This document shows, piece by piece, positions 12,351-12,485 of a stretch of 12,485 nt of DNA (the stretch's first letter is position 1; each line of letters starts with the position of its first letter). Origin of the DNA: Clostridia bacterium (lineage in GTDB: Bacteria; Bacillota; Clostridia; Oscillospirales; CAG-272). A model generated the notes under the pieces. It made no database searches. It was not told the DNA's origin and saw only the letters and a list, made by a program, of their open reading frames with translations. The position numbers and the translations under genes are program-made. Location: NCBI GenBank assembly GCA_900754175.1, contig CAAEBS010000015.1:1-12485 (forward strand), given 5' to 3'.

Positions 12351-12485
12351 GACCCCCTTCAAAAGACTTTCGGACAAGGGTTAAGGATATAGCTGACCCG
12401 GGGTTTTACCGTTGCGGGGAATAGCACAAGGATAGTGCGCTCGCCCATAGTAGATCCCGACCTGCGGTCGCCCTCCGGGTTCGAC
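12351..12485. repeat. Repeat-like gene-free tail, cut by the window edge
   Basis: No coding sequence is supported here. The segment contains a small inverted repeat (CGACC, TGC, GGTCG) and a distant complementary pair ACCCGG (12396-12401) and CCGGGT (12475-12480). It looks like the continuation of an intergenic repeat unit, but copy number cannot be judged from one window. The minus strand is open for 30-40 codons in two frames, without a ribosome binding site or recognisable protein. Confidence 0.35.

Noticed and set aside
12476..12485. GGTTCGA resembling a tRNA T-loop at the right edge
   Set aside because: No acceptor, D or anticodon arm can be folded upstream, and the sequence is part of the repeat-like tail.

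Overview
The window is the origin-proximal end of a bacterial chromosome: dnaN, recF, remB, gyrB and gyrA run in that order on the + strand, preceded by what looks like the dnaA-dnaN part of oriC. The gene order, the Shine-Dalgarno sites of AAAGGAG/GGAGG type, the RemB-like DUF370 gene between recF and gyrB, and the use of TTG start codons point to Bacillota. Together with the mid-range GC content and the carbohydrate genes, a gut-type member of class Clostridia (Oscillospirales-like) is the best guess. The class is well supported; the order is inference.

Positions 1-252 hold no recognisable gene. They contain a DnaA box, then a second box followed directly by a C-rich run, a row of DnaA-trio-like triplets and an AT-rich stretch, which is the layout of the Bacillus subtilis unwinding region. 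An 18-bp perfect palindrome sits just upstream of the dnaN ribosome binding site. Positions 253-7713 encode the sliding clamp, the RecF repair ATPase, a RemB-like DNA-binding protein and both gyrase subunits. The S4-domain gene yaaA/rlbA, often found between dnaN and recF, is absent. The 246-bp gyrB-gyrA gap is not an ordinary spacer: it carries four perfect TTTTCCACA boxes, two of them as a tight inverted pair, plus a second hairpin and a 13-bp direct repeat. It is a candidate second DnaA-binding cluster of the origin, or a site where DnaA affects gyrA.

Downstream of gyrA are two hairpins and a gene for an unrecognised secreted lipoprotein (7798-8685). This gene converges with an AraC-family regulator on the - strand (8707-9546). 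The regulator diverges from a two-gene unit encoding an L-arabinose/L-fucose isomerase-family protein (9681-11129) and a GH99-like/WbsX-family protein (11147-12301). The two divergent promoters appear to occupy the same 32 bp on opposite strands, so regulator and operon probably compete for RNA polymerase. The three genes look like a small carbohydrate-use module whose sugar is unknown.

The last 184 bp hold no gene. They begin with a perfect 15-bp-stem hairpin resembling a dispersed intergenic repeat of gut Clostridia and continue into further repeat-like sequence cut by the window edge. No tRNA, rRNA, CRISPR array or transposase was seen.
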